From: Hippophae tibetana
Taxonomy: Eukaryota > Streptophyta > Magnoliopsida > Rosales > Elaeagnaceae
NCBI GenBank assembly: GCA_037013495.1
Contig: CM072810.1
Span: forward strand, 21,769,343-21,833,342
Direction: 5' to 3'
DNA: 64,000 nucleotides
The notes beneath the pieces were generated by a model, which saw nothing but the letters and a program-made list of their open reading frames with translations, was not told the origin of the DNA and ran no database searches. The translations under genes were made by a program, and so were the position numbers. Shown here piece after piece: positions 12,812 through 24,759 of this stretch (within the stretch, counting starts at the first letter, position 1; each line of letters begins with the position of its first letter).

Positions 12812-13240
12812 TTAACTTGTTAAATAATTCTTTTGTTCTGGCTCACAAACACGGTGCTCAATTCTCTTCTCATACCATATTTTTGTTTTCTTTTTTAACT
12901 TTTTGGCATTCTTATAAGTACTCCACCGTAACTCATACAATATATGTATTTCTAACATATTTTTCACCTCTCCATTGAACTCTCTCACTTTCATAGTTGA
13001 TTGGGGATATAAGGGTAAAAGTGTAGGGTCTAAACTTGGTGGCTCTTCAATTGATGGTTTGAGCTTAAATCTTATCTCCAAATTATCCATAATCACCTTT
13101 GATACATATATGAGAGGCGTGTCCTCCAAAAATTTCACACAATCTATAGTATCAACCTTCGATGCCATACTTTCAAAGTTATAATAGGTTGAGTTGTTTT
13201 CTAATGAGTTTATGTCCTTGTTCAAAGCATCACATGTCAC
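12812..13240 (-). pseudogene. Fused pol fragment: protease-RT linker joined to integrase C-terminus
   Basis: The open frame reads SIEEPPSLDP in its middle, the linker that usually precedes reverse transcriptase in Athila-like polyproteins. It then passes directly into YELRWSTYKNAKKLKKKT followed by KIWYEKRI, which is the C-terminal integrase region. In intact elements more than 1,000 residues of RT, RNase H and integrase core lie between them. The join stays in frame at about 13000-13020 on the minus strand. This is a deletion scar, not a working protein. I do not see a short repeat at the join. Confidence 0.6.
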
Positions 13241-13394
13241 AATCTTAAGTGTGGGAAACTCAATAGATTCTTTTAAGTTCTCCCCACATTCAGTAACATT
13301 TATCCTTAAGCATTCATTTGCACTATCAATATCAGACGGTTCAAATTCTTAAACTTTAAACATCACTTGTTCATCTTTTACTCTCATTGTAAGT

Positions 13395-13667
13395 TCACTT
13401 TTTTTTTACATCAATGAGGGCTCTTTTAGTTGATAAGGATGGACATCCAAGTATGATAGGAATGTAATTGTCCTCTTCCATGTCTAGCACAATGAAGTCT
13501 GCAAAAAAGATGAATTTGTCCACTTTTACTAGAAAATCTTCTACCACACCTTGAGGTCTTTTAATTGATCTATCTGCCATTTGTGATGTTATTGAAGTGG
13601 ATTTGGCTTTACCAACTCCCAATCTCTTGAAGACCGATAATGGCATGAGGTTAATGCTTGAACCCAA
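13395..13667 (-). pseudogene. Athila-like aspartic protease fragment
   Basis: The 90-residue frame starts in the active-site flap region (MGSSINLMPLSVFKRLG) and continues through LVKVDKFIFFADFIVLDME and IPIILGCPSLSTKRALID. These are the conserved phrases of retroviral-type proteases in Athila/Tat polyproteins. The catalytic D of the D(S/L)GAS motif lies just upstream, where the reading frame is broken and the usual A of GAS is S. Gag lies upstream with stops between. Confidence 0.75.
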
Positions 13668-14362
13668 TTCATATAGTATCTAGCCAAAATGGATGTTCCC
13701 AATACTACAAGGGATGTCAAAACTACTTGGATCTTTCAATTTTTTTTGATATTTTTCTATTAAGGATGGCACTCTTCAGTCAAGGTTATTGTTTCATAAT
13801 CTCCAAGCCTCCTTTTCTTTGAAAGTATATCCTTCATGAATTTGGCATAAGACATCATTTGTTCCAATACCTCTACAAATTGTATGTTTATGTTCAGCTT
13901 CTTTAAGACTTCTAGAAATTTTGAAAACTACGTATCAGACTTTTTCTTTTGTATTCTATAAGGGAAAGGAATAACGGGTTTGTAGACGTTACTCTTTTTT
14001 GGCTGAATTATTTCTTTTTTAGTGCTCTCTTTATCCACTAGTTCTTCATCATCCTTGTTATTTTCCTAATTCTCCTCATCCTTTTATGTCATATGCGCCT
14101 ATTCTAAAATTTTACCACTACTCAAGGCTATGGCGTTGTACTGGTCCTTACCTTCTCTTCTTGAGTTTACAATTGTGTCACTTGGAAGGTTACCTTGAGG
14201 CCTTTGACTTATAGCCTGAGTGTGTTGCCCTATTTGGTTTTCCAAATTTCAAATTGAAGCCTTTTTAGTAGATGCTTTTGTATTTACTGATTGGATGAAG
14301 TCTTTAATCATCCCCATTAAAGCATTTGTATTGTTATCAGTAGTTGGATTCTTCTCTTGGGC

Positions 14363-15440
14363 TCATGATTGATGTGGTTGTTGAAAACCAAGTGGTGGAA
14401 ATGATTGATGGTTGAATTGATTACCACCTTGACTATTGTTATTACTCAAAGAGAAATTTGGATCTTGTCTCCATCCTGGGTTATATGTGTTCAAGTATGG
14501 ATTATTGTTTCGGTTCACATTCCCCACATAGAATACAGATTCAGGATTATTTGGACAATTATCAAACAAATCAACTCCTCCACAAAACACATATGACACT
14601 CCTAAATCTTGGACCTATTTTATACTCGCTGTCAAGTTTTGTGCCTTCAAAAGATTAACCAAATATTAAACTTTAATTGTAAGTGTTGTGATATCATTTA
14701 CCTCATGCACTCTGGCTACTCTTCTTGTAGCTGAAATTCTGTCCATTAGCCATTGATAACTATTGCTAGCCATTTTCTCAAGTAAATCATAAGCTTGATT
14801 GTAATATTTGGCTAGCAAAGTTGCATTAGTAGATGCATCAACAATAGTTATTGTTTGAGCATTGAGACCATTGTAAAAAGTCTCCATTTAAATCCAAGAA
14901 GGAATACCATGACGAGGACACTTCCTTAGCAATTCCTTGAATCTTTCTCATGCTTCATATAAAGATTCTCCTTTGTATTGTTGGTAGGAAGTAATAGCAT
15001 TCCTAAGCTTAGCATTCTTTTTTGGTGGTAAGTATTTAATCAAGAATTTCTTCGCCAAACCATTCCAAGTTGTAATGGAATCACATGGCAAAGAGTTTAG
15101 ACAAGCTCAAGCTCAGTCTCGCAAAGAGTAAGGAAACAATATAAGCCTAAATGTCACTAAACTTGAATGAATCTCTAACTTCAATTAACAATCTGAGATG
15201 AAGATGAGGATCCTCTGTTTGTAATCCACTTAATTGTCCAACTATTTGTAGCATTTAAAACATCACTTGCTTTAGTTCAGATTGACTAGCTCAAATATTT
15301 GGCCTTGTAATACTTGGATTCAGTTTTTCAATGTAGGTATTGCATATTTATTTATAGCTTTATCTCTATCATCAATCAAAATGATTTGATTGTTCAAGTT
15401 TAGCTCATTATTGTTTATTTCTAATGGATTAGTCATTTCT
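14363..15440 (-). pseudogene. Athila-like gag with degenerate zinc knuckle
   Basis: From about 15440 down, the minus strand reads in pieces: a start region with NPLEINNNELN, a Retrotrans_gag-type core (SLRD, NSLPCDSITTWNGLAKKFL, KYLPPKKNAKLRN, ERFKELLRKCPRHGIP), then METFYNGLNAQT (14887-14852) and a C-terminal part around 14600-14363 with CGGVDLFDNCPNNP. The zinc knuckle has lost its first cysteine (Y) and the histidine. Several stops (near 15300 and 14890) break the frame. Confidence 0.8.
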
Positions 15441-15721
15441 TCCTCTTGGGTGACTTGTTGTTTTCTAATTAATCTCAAATTACGCTTAATTCCAATATCT
15501 AAAAGTAAGATTTTTCTCTCACAAATTATGCTTATGCAATAGACTCAACTATGTTTCTACAATACTAAAGGAGATTTCTAAATAAAAATTAAAAAAATAA
15601 ACAACTAAATAAATAAATAAGTCACTAAAAGAAAATAAGTAATATTAAAATTAAAAGAAAATTAAAGAAAATTAACTAAAATAAAAAATAAAAAAATTAT
15701 TAATTTCTAATAATTATAATC

Positions 15722-15738
15722 CCCAACAACGGCGCCAA
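15722..15738 (-). other. Primer binding site, tRNA-Asp type
   Basis: The minus strand reads TGGCGCCGTTGTTGGGG directly inside the LTR end. It is complementary to the 3' end of plant tRNA-Asp except for two positions in the GCC/GTT triplet. Athila-group elements commonly use tRNA-Asp. It fixes the orientation of the element as minus. Confidence 0.75.
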
Positions 15739-15746
15739 AAACTTAG

Positions 15747-17281
15747 TCGCCATACACGAAGTGTATGCAATGAATATGCAAGTATACGTATCGCAAAAAG
15801 TAATATAATGATAAGAAAAAATCGTTCACACGAAGATTATTTTATTAGAAACTAATTTTTAAAACTAAAAAAATTAAAAATCAATTTTTTTGTGTTTTTA
15901 TATTTTAAGGAATCAAAATTGAAATAACTAAAAGTAAATAGCAACAATTAATTAAATCAGATTTGGTACCTAAAAAGATATATGAGAAAATATCTATGAA
16001 TACTTAATACCCAAAATTTCTAAACATGAGAATCCCTAAAATACCCTCAATATAATTATCAATTAATTACATAATCAATTCAATCCAACCTAGCATGTAT
16101 TTCTCTCTCAAGTAAACTACACACCATATAGTAATTAATTTAATCACACTCTCATGCCAATTAAATTTCATATTACTTATTATGTTCACCAATTATGGAT
16201 CACATACATAAGAATTATACATCTCTACCTAGAAACTATGTATGTTATTTAATCAAGACAAATAATTAAATAATTCTCTCAAATCTATTTAATTGTGTCT
16301 ATAGATAAATTATTGGCCAAAAACTTAATAGCATAAAAATGAGATTAAATAATATAATTAAATTATAATTATAATTGGGGTATAATATTAAATCATCATA
16401 TGGTGAAAATTGGGTTCATAAAATCTCTAGATTTATAAATTAACTACACATAATTGTGTTCATAAAGCTCATATTTTTCATAAAGGAAGACATAAAAATT
16501 GATAAAGAAAAGAGTAGAAGAAGAAATACAATGAATCTCTTGAATTGTAGTGATAATCTGCTCTTGAATAGCCACCAAAATTGTGTTCCCTCTTGAATTT
16601 TTCTGTATTTTTCACTCTTTTTAGCTCCAAAAAATAACCAAAATTATGCAAATGGAGGCCACTTAGGGTTTATAGAGTGATTAGGGGCTTAAATATTTCT
16701 CAAGTGTGATCTGGACCGTCAAATCAACTTTAGATCAAGGGCTACAATCAAAACAAGCAAAACTGACAACACTAGCCAATCACAGCGCGACACATGATAG
16801 GGAAGACCGGTAAGAGTCAACACTCGTTGAGTCAGCACCATGCTACTCAACATGATTTGCGAAAATGGATGGTGTGGCATACAGGTGGAAAGCGACGAGC
16901 AATTGGGTGACGACATGTGGTAAAGAAGTTTGACCCACTCTAAACTCGGATTGAATGTCATGTTGACAAGTGGCACACGTTTCGTCCTCCTCACAGGTGG
17001 TGTAGTGTGATTCGCTCTCTATGCTTATGTGGCCTCTACATGGCTTGTCCAATCTGCTCCCATGCTTACATGGTAGGCCACATGGCATCTCTTGATTGGT
17101 CTTGTGTTAAAAATTCATAAAAAAATCCCAAAACATTCCAAAAATTATATTTTCACTCTTTTTCACTAAAAAGTTTTTATTTTAATATTTTTAGCCTCAA
17201 AAATACTATTTATTAAATAAAACAAGTAAATATTAAGTAAAAAATTACACTAATGACTCTACTTGTATAGAGTAATAAACA
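15747..17281 (-). repeat. 5' LTR of the Athila-like element (~1.53 kb)
   Basis: Read on the minus strand it starts TGTTTATTACTC at 17281 and ends gtgtatggcga beside the primer site. The first 690 bp on the primer side match the 3' LTR at 11868-12560, and the whole matches the plus-strand copy at 19531-20703. The part around 16740-17090 is GC-richer and is probably U3. The short open frames there have no recognisable protein. Confidence 0.85.
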
Positions 17282-17640
17282 CTAACCAAGAGTTGCATCC
17301 TTCGCATCAACCAAAGTACGTGCCTTGCACTACCAAGAATAATGTGCCCTATATGAACTAAAGTTGCATGCCCATCAAGAGTTGCATACCCTGCATTAAC
17401 CAAGAGTTACATACTTGATATCTGTGTGCTCTACATCATAGAGAGTTTTATGTCCTACACCAACCAACATGTATATCGTATATCACCAAAAGTTGCATGC
17501 CCTGTATCCACCAAAGTGTATGTCCCACACCACCAAGAGTTATAAGCCCTATATCAATCAAAGTACATGCTCTATACACCACAAGTTGCATGCTTTGCAT
17601 CAATCCACATGTGTACTCAACACCATCAAGATTAAGTATT
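17282..17640 (+). repeat. ~25-bp minisatellite, right block
   Basis: Units such as ccaagagttgcatcc, ccaaaagttgcatgccc and ccaagagttataagccc continue the pattern of 11575-11867. The right end (aagattaagtattttcctca) resembles the right end of the left block (aagattatgtcctcca), so the two blocks may be copies of one array rather than one array cut in two. Confidence 0.75.
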
Positions 17641-19530
17641 TTCCTCATAAGTCATCACAATTACAAGAATGAATCTCCCCAAGTTGCAAAAATAACAAGA
17701 ATGACCTCCCAAGGTTGCTCAAGTTCTAAGTGCATCACATAAGGATTACAGAAATGCTAAGGGTATGCCCTTGTTCCAAGTTCCAAAAATGAATACAAAG
17801 TTTCTTACAAGGGATATACAGGTTCCACATTAACAAACAAAGCAAAAATTAGAAAGTAAATTGTGTGGAATAAAAAAATTTCCAAAATAAAATTATGGTA
17901 TTATTTCATTCGAAGCTCAATGATTATAGAGCTACAAAATAAAAGCCAAGTCCTAACACTTCGGCCAAAAACAAGAAAAACAAACTACAAAGTAAACTAT
18001 CTAGCCTAATACCTATGTCTTGTGATGGTTGTCCCCACTAGTACCCTTCAACATAACAACGGTAATGGGTACTACCTGCACTACTTTCTGAGTTCTAATA
18101 GCTCACTTAGGTTAGATCTCACTCCTAGTACCAATAGAAGCATGAACTTTTTCTCTAGATAGAGTCTCACTCCCTTCAACATCTAACCTTTTGGCCTATC
18201 AAAGCACCAATTTAAAGCTATGCTACTAAACTTGATCCTAATTTTCACCCTAAACACCTCACAAGATAACAAATGCCACTACAAACCTGGTAATTGTCTA
18301 CCATGTGATTTTTTGCATCTACCTACTCTTTCATTGTTAATTCCTTGGTAGTTGCAAGGCTTACAATATGCTAGCAATGATCTCCTCCAACTCAGGATAA
18401 CTTGGTAGCATTTCTAGTTATTCTCGTGGTGTTCCTATATCTCTTCAAAGTCTCCTTAGTAGCTTCCCTCACTAGTGATCCTCTATGACATTAGGAAATT
18501 CTCAAGCAGAAATTGAGTAGCCACGTGAACCATTCCAGAAAACTTTAGATAAAAAAGAATATCATGAAGTCATTCCTAGTCTTGTGGTTCCATCATAGCT
18601 ATACCAATAGTTTCATCTAGTTCCATCAAAACATTATAAGTAGTTACTCATGGTGTTCTAGCTCAAACATAGTTGAAATAACAATCTCCTTATCATCAAG
18701 GAAGCTAATAGTCTAGTCACTTATAAGTTCTACTTCTATGGATTCTGGTCATCCAATCAAATTGTGGTCATCTAATCAGATTCTAATCATCTTGAAATCA
18801 TGGCCATCAAACACTTACCAAGAATATATTGAATTAGAAAATTGTTTTCTAATCCTCCTCCATAGATCTTATACTTTGGCTTTAGAATAAAGTGATTAGA
18901 GAAGGTGAGAATGACTAGGGCCATATAAGATTAATAAGTTCAATATCAACCTTCCATCAACTAGTGATTCAAAGGAATAGATTAGGAGAGGATCTAGCAA
19001 ATGAAGCTCAAAATATATAAGATTTGGGAAGTCAAACTCATGAATCAATAATTGACTTTCTCCCAAACATTGACCAATCATAACTTTCCAATCGGGACTC
19101 CAGTTGAAGCATGATAACAATAGTTGGAAATCTTGTGACCTTAAGATTATTATGACATAAAGATGTTTGGGGCACTAGCTGCACAACTCAGTTCAGGAAA
19201 TCCAAAACCAACTATCACTAAGTCACCATACCTAGGCAAGATAACTAGACTACGTGCCTTCCCAGAAACGACCCAAGAAGCTTAGGGGCCATGAAAATCA
19301 TCAAGTATGTATGGACCCATTTGATTGGTCCATGTCAGCTTTGAAAATTCAAATGGATATAGTCAATGCACAATTAGGTATATATTTTATTATAAAAAAT
19401 AAAAATAAATATTAATAACACAATTCATATTTATCGAAGGTCATTAATATTTTAAATAATTATATATTAATTAATATAATATTTGAATATTATAAATATA
19501 AATATTAATTAATAAAAGTTATTTATGATT
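17641..19530. other. No gene seen
   Basis: Neither strand gives a recognisable protein, RNA or repeat array here. The composition resembles 5111-7632 and 9643-11570, so it is probably the remaining part of the same old repeat. From about 19380 to 19530 it becomes very AT-rich. Confidence 0.4.
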
Positions 19531-20703
19531 ATGCTATAATATCTCTATGAAAGTAGATTCATTGGTGTACTTTTTCTACTTAATATTTATTTATTTTATT
19601 CAATAAGTAGTACTTTTAGGGTTAAAATATTAAAATATGAACATTCTGGTGAAAGGGGATAAAATATATATTTTAGGAATTTTTTGATATTTTAATAGAT
19701 TTTTTATGAATTTTTTAAAGCAGAACTAATCAAAACAGGACATGTAGATGATATAATATAGTTGACCAGTCGTGCACCACATGTATAGTTGACCAGTCGT
19801 GCACCACAAGGGGAGCGAATTGGAGTGCAGCATATGTGCCAATAACATAGGCATTGCCACATGTCCACACGGTGTTCAATTTGAGTTTTATCGCCTAGTA
19901 AATAAGCATGCCACACATAATCACAGGATTCGTTCGTTCTTTCCACCAAGGTGGCATGCAATCTAGATTAACAAATCACAACACATCAAATCTCACTAAC
20001 TCAGCACACATTGAGCATGACCAATCCGTCCTGTGACATGTCTGGCGTTGATTGGTCCCATATTTCTCCTTTGCCAGGTGTTAGAATTCCATTAGCCAAC
20101 ATTGTTTAATTTCTTTTTTATCTCAACCCTTAATCTGAAGCTAATCTAATGGTCTAGATTTCATCTATGCCTAATTTGACCCCCTAATTGCACTAAAATC
20201 CTTATGAACCTAATTTATAACTCTTAATCAATTTTTGGTTCCAAGAAGAAAGAAAAATATAGGAAAATTTTAAAAGGAGATACAATTTGGTGGAGATTTA
20301 AGAGAAGATTGGTGCTACAATTCAAGAAATTGATTGAATTTACTCTTCCTCTCCTTTCTTTATCAATTTTCATATCTTTCTTTATGAAAAATCTAAGTTT
20401 TATGAATACAATTATTCTAGTTAATTTATTAATCTAGGGATCTTATGAACCCATTTTTCTTCATGTAATGATCTAATATTTTTACCCCAATTATGATTTC
20501 AATTCAATTATATTATTGAATCTACTTTTTATGTTATTAATTATTTGGCCAACAATTGATTTATAGAGGAAATTAAATAGATTTAAAAGAATTATTTGAT
20601 TGTTTGTCTTGATTAAATAACATGCATAGTTTATAGGCACAGATGTATGATTTTTGTGTATATAATGCATAATGGATGAACTTAAAGAGTAGTATGCAAT
20701 TTC
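19531..20703 (+). mobile_element. Athila-like LTR, plus strand, truncated at its 3' end
   Basis: It aligns with the reverse complement of 17281-15747 through its start (tacttaatatttatt), its GC-richer U3 (cgtgcaccac, ccacatgtcc), the leader (agaagattggtgctac) and the downstream block (gtcttgattaaataacatgcat). Homology ends near 20703, leaving out about 450 bp including the LTR end. There is no adjoining gag. Confidence 0.7.
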
Positions 20704-21039
20704 ACACCCACTGGTGTCGTCTTTTCTCACATGGTTTTCTAATGATTTACAAGTCTACATATCCAAACAAAATGACCTAACAAAAATCGACTTTAACAAA
20801 TTGTAACATGCATTGCTTTCATTTCTATATATAAACTTATGCTTTTGTAGTATTATATATTTTATTCTACATAATTTTCAATTTTATTGATCTAGGGGAC
20901 AAGTGCTTAGGTATATTGGGAAAAGGTATTGTATGGTACCTTAGCTTTATGCAAAGGTACAAATTAATACCAAACCTACATAGGGACCATTAAAACCTTA
21001 CTTTAGTAAGAGGTGCACTAGTGTTCTTTTTTGAGAAAA
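20704..21039. other. AT-rich non-coding stretch, possibly viral non-coding DNA
   Basis: There is no reading frame. A TATA-like ctatatataaac (about 20826-20837) is present. Its position directly before the movement-protein remnant would fit the intergenic promoter region of a pararetrovirus, but no primer site was found. Confidence 0.25.
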
Positions 21040-21559
21040 CCTTAATATCACAAATAATCCTGAGATTTCAAAAATATCTCCCAATTTAACGAAAGTTCAA
21101 GTTAAGGAAATTAAATAGTAATTTTTTATAGAAATGGAAAAAATCAAAAAATTCAAAAACTAATAGGAAATCAAAAAATAATAGGAAACCAAGAAATGGT
21201 AATTAGTGATAAGAAATTTGAAAAAATACAAACACAAGATTGAATCTTAAGAAAGGAGGTGGATTCAAAGATTCATCATTCTCAAAAATAAGAAAAATAT
21301 TTTCATAGAAAAATATAGTCTATTATAGAATAAGTAATAAAGAAATAAGCATTAATATTATAGATGCAAAAAGAATGTATAATATACCATTAATTGATAA
21401 AGAAATCATTATGGATAAACTATTAAATACCTCTCAAAAGAAATAAAGGAATTGAATACATCCATTTAGGAAAAATTTAGACATTAATAAAAGAACATTT
21501 CAGAGAATGAATTGATACACCAATAAGATTAGCATTGCTAAAAAATAGAATAATGAATA
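21040..21559 (+). pseudogene. Endogenous pararetrovirus: movement-protein region, left part
   Basis: Broken plus-strand reading contains PLIDKEIIMDKLLN and, near 21500-21550, phrases of the caulimovirid movement-protein type (INKRTFQRMN, then TNKISIAKK in a shifted frame). Stops and frameshifts are frequent. The reading stops where a copia LTR starts at 21560 and resumes at about 28711 beyond that element, so the copia insertion split this viral gene. The assignment rests on family resemblance and on colinearity with the right part. Confidence 0.55.
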
Positions 21560-22562
21560 TGTAGGTTTTGTAAGTGTTGGCGATATTCGTGAACAAAACA
21601 TTTGTATGTAATATTAGTTTCTAGGTATGTCTTTCAAGAATATTTTCAAGCCAAAGAAACTATTGAGCCACAACGATCACATCTCAGGTATAACTCTATT
21701 CTCATATGCGTTAGATTTCATATTAGGCATATACACACATTGGTCAAATAGGTCACTCGATCGATCGAGCACTAGATCGATCGAGATTATTGACTAGATT
21801 TATCCACTTATTTCTAAATTAATTAATTTTTTCACTAGATTGATCGAGATTAAACTAGATTGATCAAAGTATTCATAGTTGATCAATCGAGCTTCACTAG
21901 ATCGATCAAGTGACCAAACTCAATCGGTGGATCTAAATATAGATCAATCAAACAGTCAGGTTTTCAAATTTAACCTAATTTTTGCTTGAGACAATTAGTA
22001 TTTTTACTATATTTTCCTTATGTTTTTAAGCTCTTCTAAATACTTTTAAGAATAGTTTTGTAACTAACCTTTGACCTAGGGTTTCAATTCATGATATTTA
22101 ATCATACAATTGGCTTGCAATTTTGTTAACCATATTTAAGCATTCTTTTCTACTTCTTAATATCTCTATCACTATTTTGCAAAGATTTTCAATAGGCTTT
22201 TCATTGAGTTAATATATCAAACATATGTGGTTTTTTTTGTTGAGTTAACATGCATACAATATTTGTGATATTGTCCTTTTAACTGATTATTATAGGTTGC
22301 TAATTGATTTTGTTTTATCTACTGATTTGTTAAATCATCTAGTTATGATTATTCATTATTGAATATGCTCTAGGACACACACTTTCACTTATGTTATTGT
22401 GATAATCTTTCAAGTACTGGTTGAACAGGTTTGATTGCTTATGTTACTCAAGTTATCAGAACATTGGCCCAAATTCTAACACTTTTCTTGTAAAGATTAT
22501 GATGAAAGAAGAGGCTTATAAATAGATTACTTGGGGGCATTACATTGGTGGGTATTTTGAGA
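21560..22562 (+). repeat. 5' LTR of copia element L5, 3'-truncated
   Basis: It starts TGTAGGTTTTGTAAG, matching TGTAAGGTTTATGAG at 27393 and TGTAAGGTATATAAG at 50778. At 21750-21955 the word GATCGATCGAG and variants recur about seven times. Homology with the other LTRs ends at tgggtattttgag, where the deletion begins. Confidence 0.85.
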
Positions 22563-22972
22563 TCTAGATGTTGAGGAAATTAAAATTTCTAATCCTTCCA
22601 AAAATAATATTTTACAATAAAAAAATAATGCTTTGAATTTGAGACTTGCATATTTGAAAGAAGAAAATAATAAGCTTGCTACCATTAAAGAAAAATTGCT
22701 ATAAGAGCTAAAATAATTGATAGAATCTATAAAAAGGCTAACAATTGAAACTAAAAGGTTAAACAAGATTCTTAATTATGGAAAGCCTTTTAGAAACAAA
22801 AGAGGCTAAAATATGTAGACGAGCATACTACCCAACCTCTTCAAGATCAATTGTATTTGTAAAACCTTCTAATCCCTACCTTTCATACACATCTTTTGCA
22901 TCTAATTCTAGGTTTATTCATATATATTAAAACTATGGTAGAAAGGGACATATTGGACCTAGATGTAGATTC
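22563..22972 (+). pseudogene. Copia gag remnant, C-terminal part
   Basis: After the deletion scar the plus strand reads scattered lysine-rich Gag-like pieces and, at about 22925-22975, the end of a zinc knuckle (GRKGHIGPRCRF in a shifted frame, first cysteine pair lost). Confidence 0.45.
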
Positions 22973-23452
22973 TTGGTGGTCTACAATTATATTGATAATC
23001 TGCATGCATCTTATTCAAGAAATAACAATCCTATTTTCAAAAATAAGCACATGATTCAAAAAACTAGAAAAGTTTGGTTTGAAAGAATTGATTTAAGTTG
23101 TTGTGTAGCCCATACTGCATTTAAAGTTATAACTTCAATTGCTTGGTATTTTGATAAAAAACAATTTCAAGACATGATTGGTAATCGTTATCTTTTCCAA
23201 AATTTTGAAAACTATAATGAAGGAACATTTAATTTTCGTAATGGAAATAAATCAAGGATTATTGGTAAAGGTACAATTCAGATTGATGATATGCCTAAAT
23301 TAGGTGATGTCCTACATGTTGATGGACTTAAAGCCAGCCTAATAAGCATCAATAAAATTTGTGAAAAAAACTATATTGTAAATTTTACCAACAATCATTG
23401 TATTATAATAGATCTAAAAGGTGAAAGTGTGGCTAGAGAAACTAATTCTTAG
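22973..23452 (+). pseudogene. Copia protease region
   Basis: The 159-residue frame contains WYFDKKQFQDMIGNRYLF, where intact copia proteases have WYLDSGCSRHMTG, so the catalytic D is kept but the SG following it is lost. IIGKGTIQI, LGDVLHVDGLKASLISI and YIVNF follow, typical of copia polyproteins just after the protease site. The frame starts downstream of the zinc knuckle and ends at a stop before the integrase. Confidence 0.8.
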
Positions 23453-24350
23453 GATACTTGCTACTGCATTGATATAGGCTCTATTACTACTACTTGTAAC
23501 TTAGCTAATGATCATTATATTTGATTATGACATCAAAAGATGGAACATGTCAACTTTAAAGATTAACTTAATCAAAAAGGAAATTTTTCATGGTCTACCT
23601 ATGCTTTCTAAAATTGAAAACAATTTTATAGACCATGTCAACTTAGTAAACAAACTCACTTTTCTCATATGAAAATCAAAGGAGTTAACACAAGCAGAAC
23701 ACTTAAATTAATTCACATTGACCACATGGGTCCTATAAGAACTGAGGGTTTGGGTGACAAGAAATATATTATTGTTGTTGTTGACGATTCTTCTACAAGA
23801 AATAAATTAATTCACATTTGAAAGCAATATCTAATGCTTTTGACATCATTAGTTCCTTTATCTTAAAGTGCAGATTGAAGCAGGAAATAGATAACCAATG
23901 TAATGATACTAATGACATATCATGGGAAGGAATTTGAAAACTCAGGATATGTTGAATTCTACAAATAGTATGGTATAGCTTATGAGTTCTCATTACAAAT
24001 TACCCCATAACAAAATGGGATAGTAGAATGGAAGAATTGAGTGTTGCAAAAGATGGCAAGAGTCCTACTACATGAAAACGACATTACAAAGAATTTTTAG
24101 GTTGAGGTAATAAATACATCATGCTATATAATGAATCATGTCTACCTACATCCAAGTAGAAACCAAACTCCCTATGAGTTACGAAAAGGTACAAAAAAAA
24201 CCTAATCTTAAACATCTACATGTATTTGGAAGTAAATATTACATCCTTAGAGATCATGAGAATCTAGGTAAATTTGACTCTAGAAATGATGAAGGTATCT
24301 TTCTAGGCTACTCATTAATAAGTCATGCATTTAGAGTATCAACTTGAGAG
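23453..24350 (+). pseudogene. Copia integrase region
   Basis: Pieces in several frames read KLIHIDHMGPIRTEGLGDKKY and IIVVVDDSS (catalytic-core start, near 23700-23790), then a core relic with YHGKEFENSGY at about 23925, and at 24138-24347 the conserved C-terminal block LKHLHVFGSKYYILRDHE with EGIFLGYS. Frameshifts and stops separate them. Confidence 0.8.
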
Positions 24351-24759
24351 CTAGTACTATGATAGAGCATCAGTGTTGTTATAAATGATGTAGGTACCAA
24401 TACTCCAGTGACTGATGAAAAAATTAAAACATATTAGGCACAAGCTTGCCAACTGAAGAATAGATTGAAGAAAATCTTAACACTGAAAAGTAGATATGAG
24501 GTAGATGAAGAGTCATCCTTGAAGACGAGGTCACCATAGCCAACACTCAATTTCAAAGGCCAACACATACTGCCAAAAACCACCCAATTGAAAACATCAT
24601 TGGTGGCCCAAATGCAAATGTGTCAACTAAAAAGAGACAGGTAAGTGAGATAACTCATCTCTATTATGTTTCTCAAATAAACCAAAAAATATTAATGAAG
24701 CATTCAAAGATAAATTATAGATACATTCCAAGCAAGATAAGCTAGCTCAATTCACTAGG
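24351..24759. other. Copia integrase-RT spacer
   Basis: This is the variable, charged region between integrase and reverse transcriptase. Only scattered hydrophilic pieces are readable (INTQFQRPTH-like near 24540), and nothing else is recognisable. Confidence 0.4.

Larger units (their letters stand above)
11868..17281 (-). mobile_element. Athila-like Ty3/gypsy element with large internal deletion
   Basis: The order on the minus strand is: full 5' LTR (17281 down to 15747), tRNA-Asp-type primer site (about 15738-15722), gag (about 15440-14363), protease (13667-13395), a linker fused to the integrase C-terminus (13240-12812), and a truncated 3' LTR (about 12560-11868). Reverse transcriptase, RNase H and the integrase core are missing, so the element is non-autonomous. 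The lineage is inferred from the primer site and the Gag and protease phrases typical of Athila/Tat elements. It is flanked by two blocks of the same minisatellite. No clean 5-bp duplication was found. Confidence 0.8.

Noticed and set aside
16719-17088. Open frames of 81-91 codons on the minus strand
   Set aside because: They lie in the U3 of the Athila-like 5' LTR, and the plus-strand LTR copy does not preserve them.
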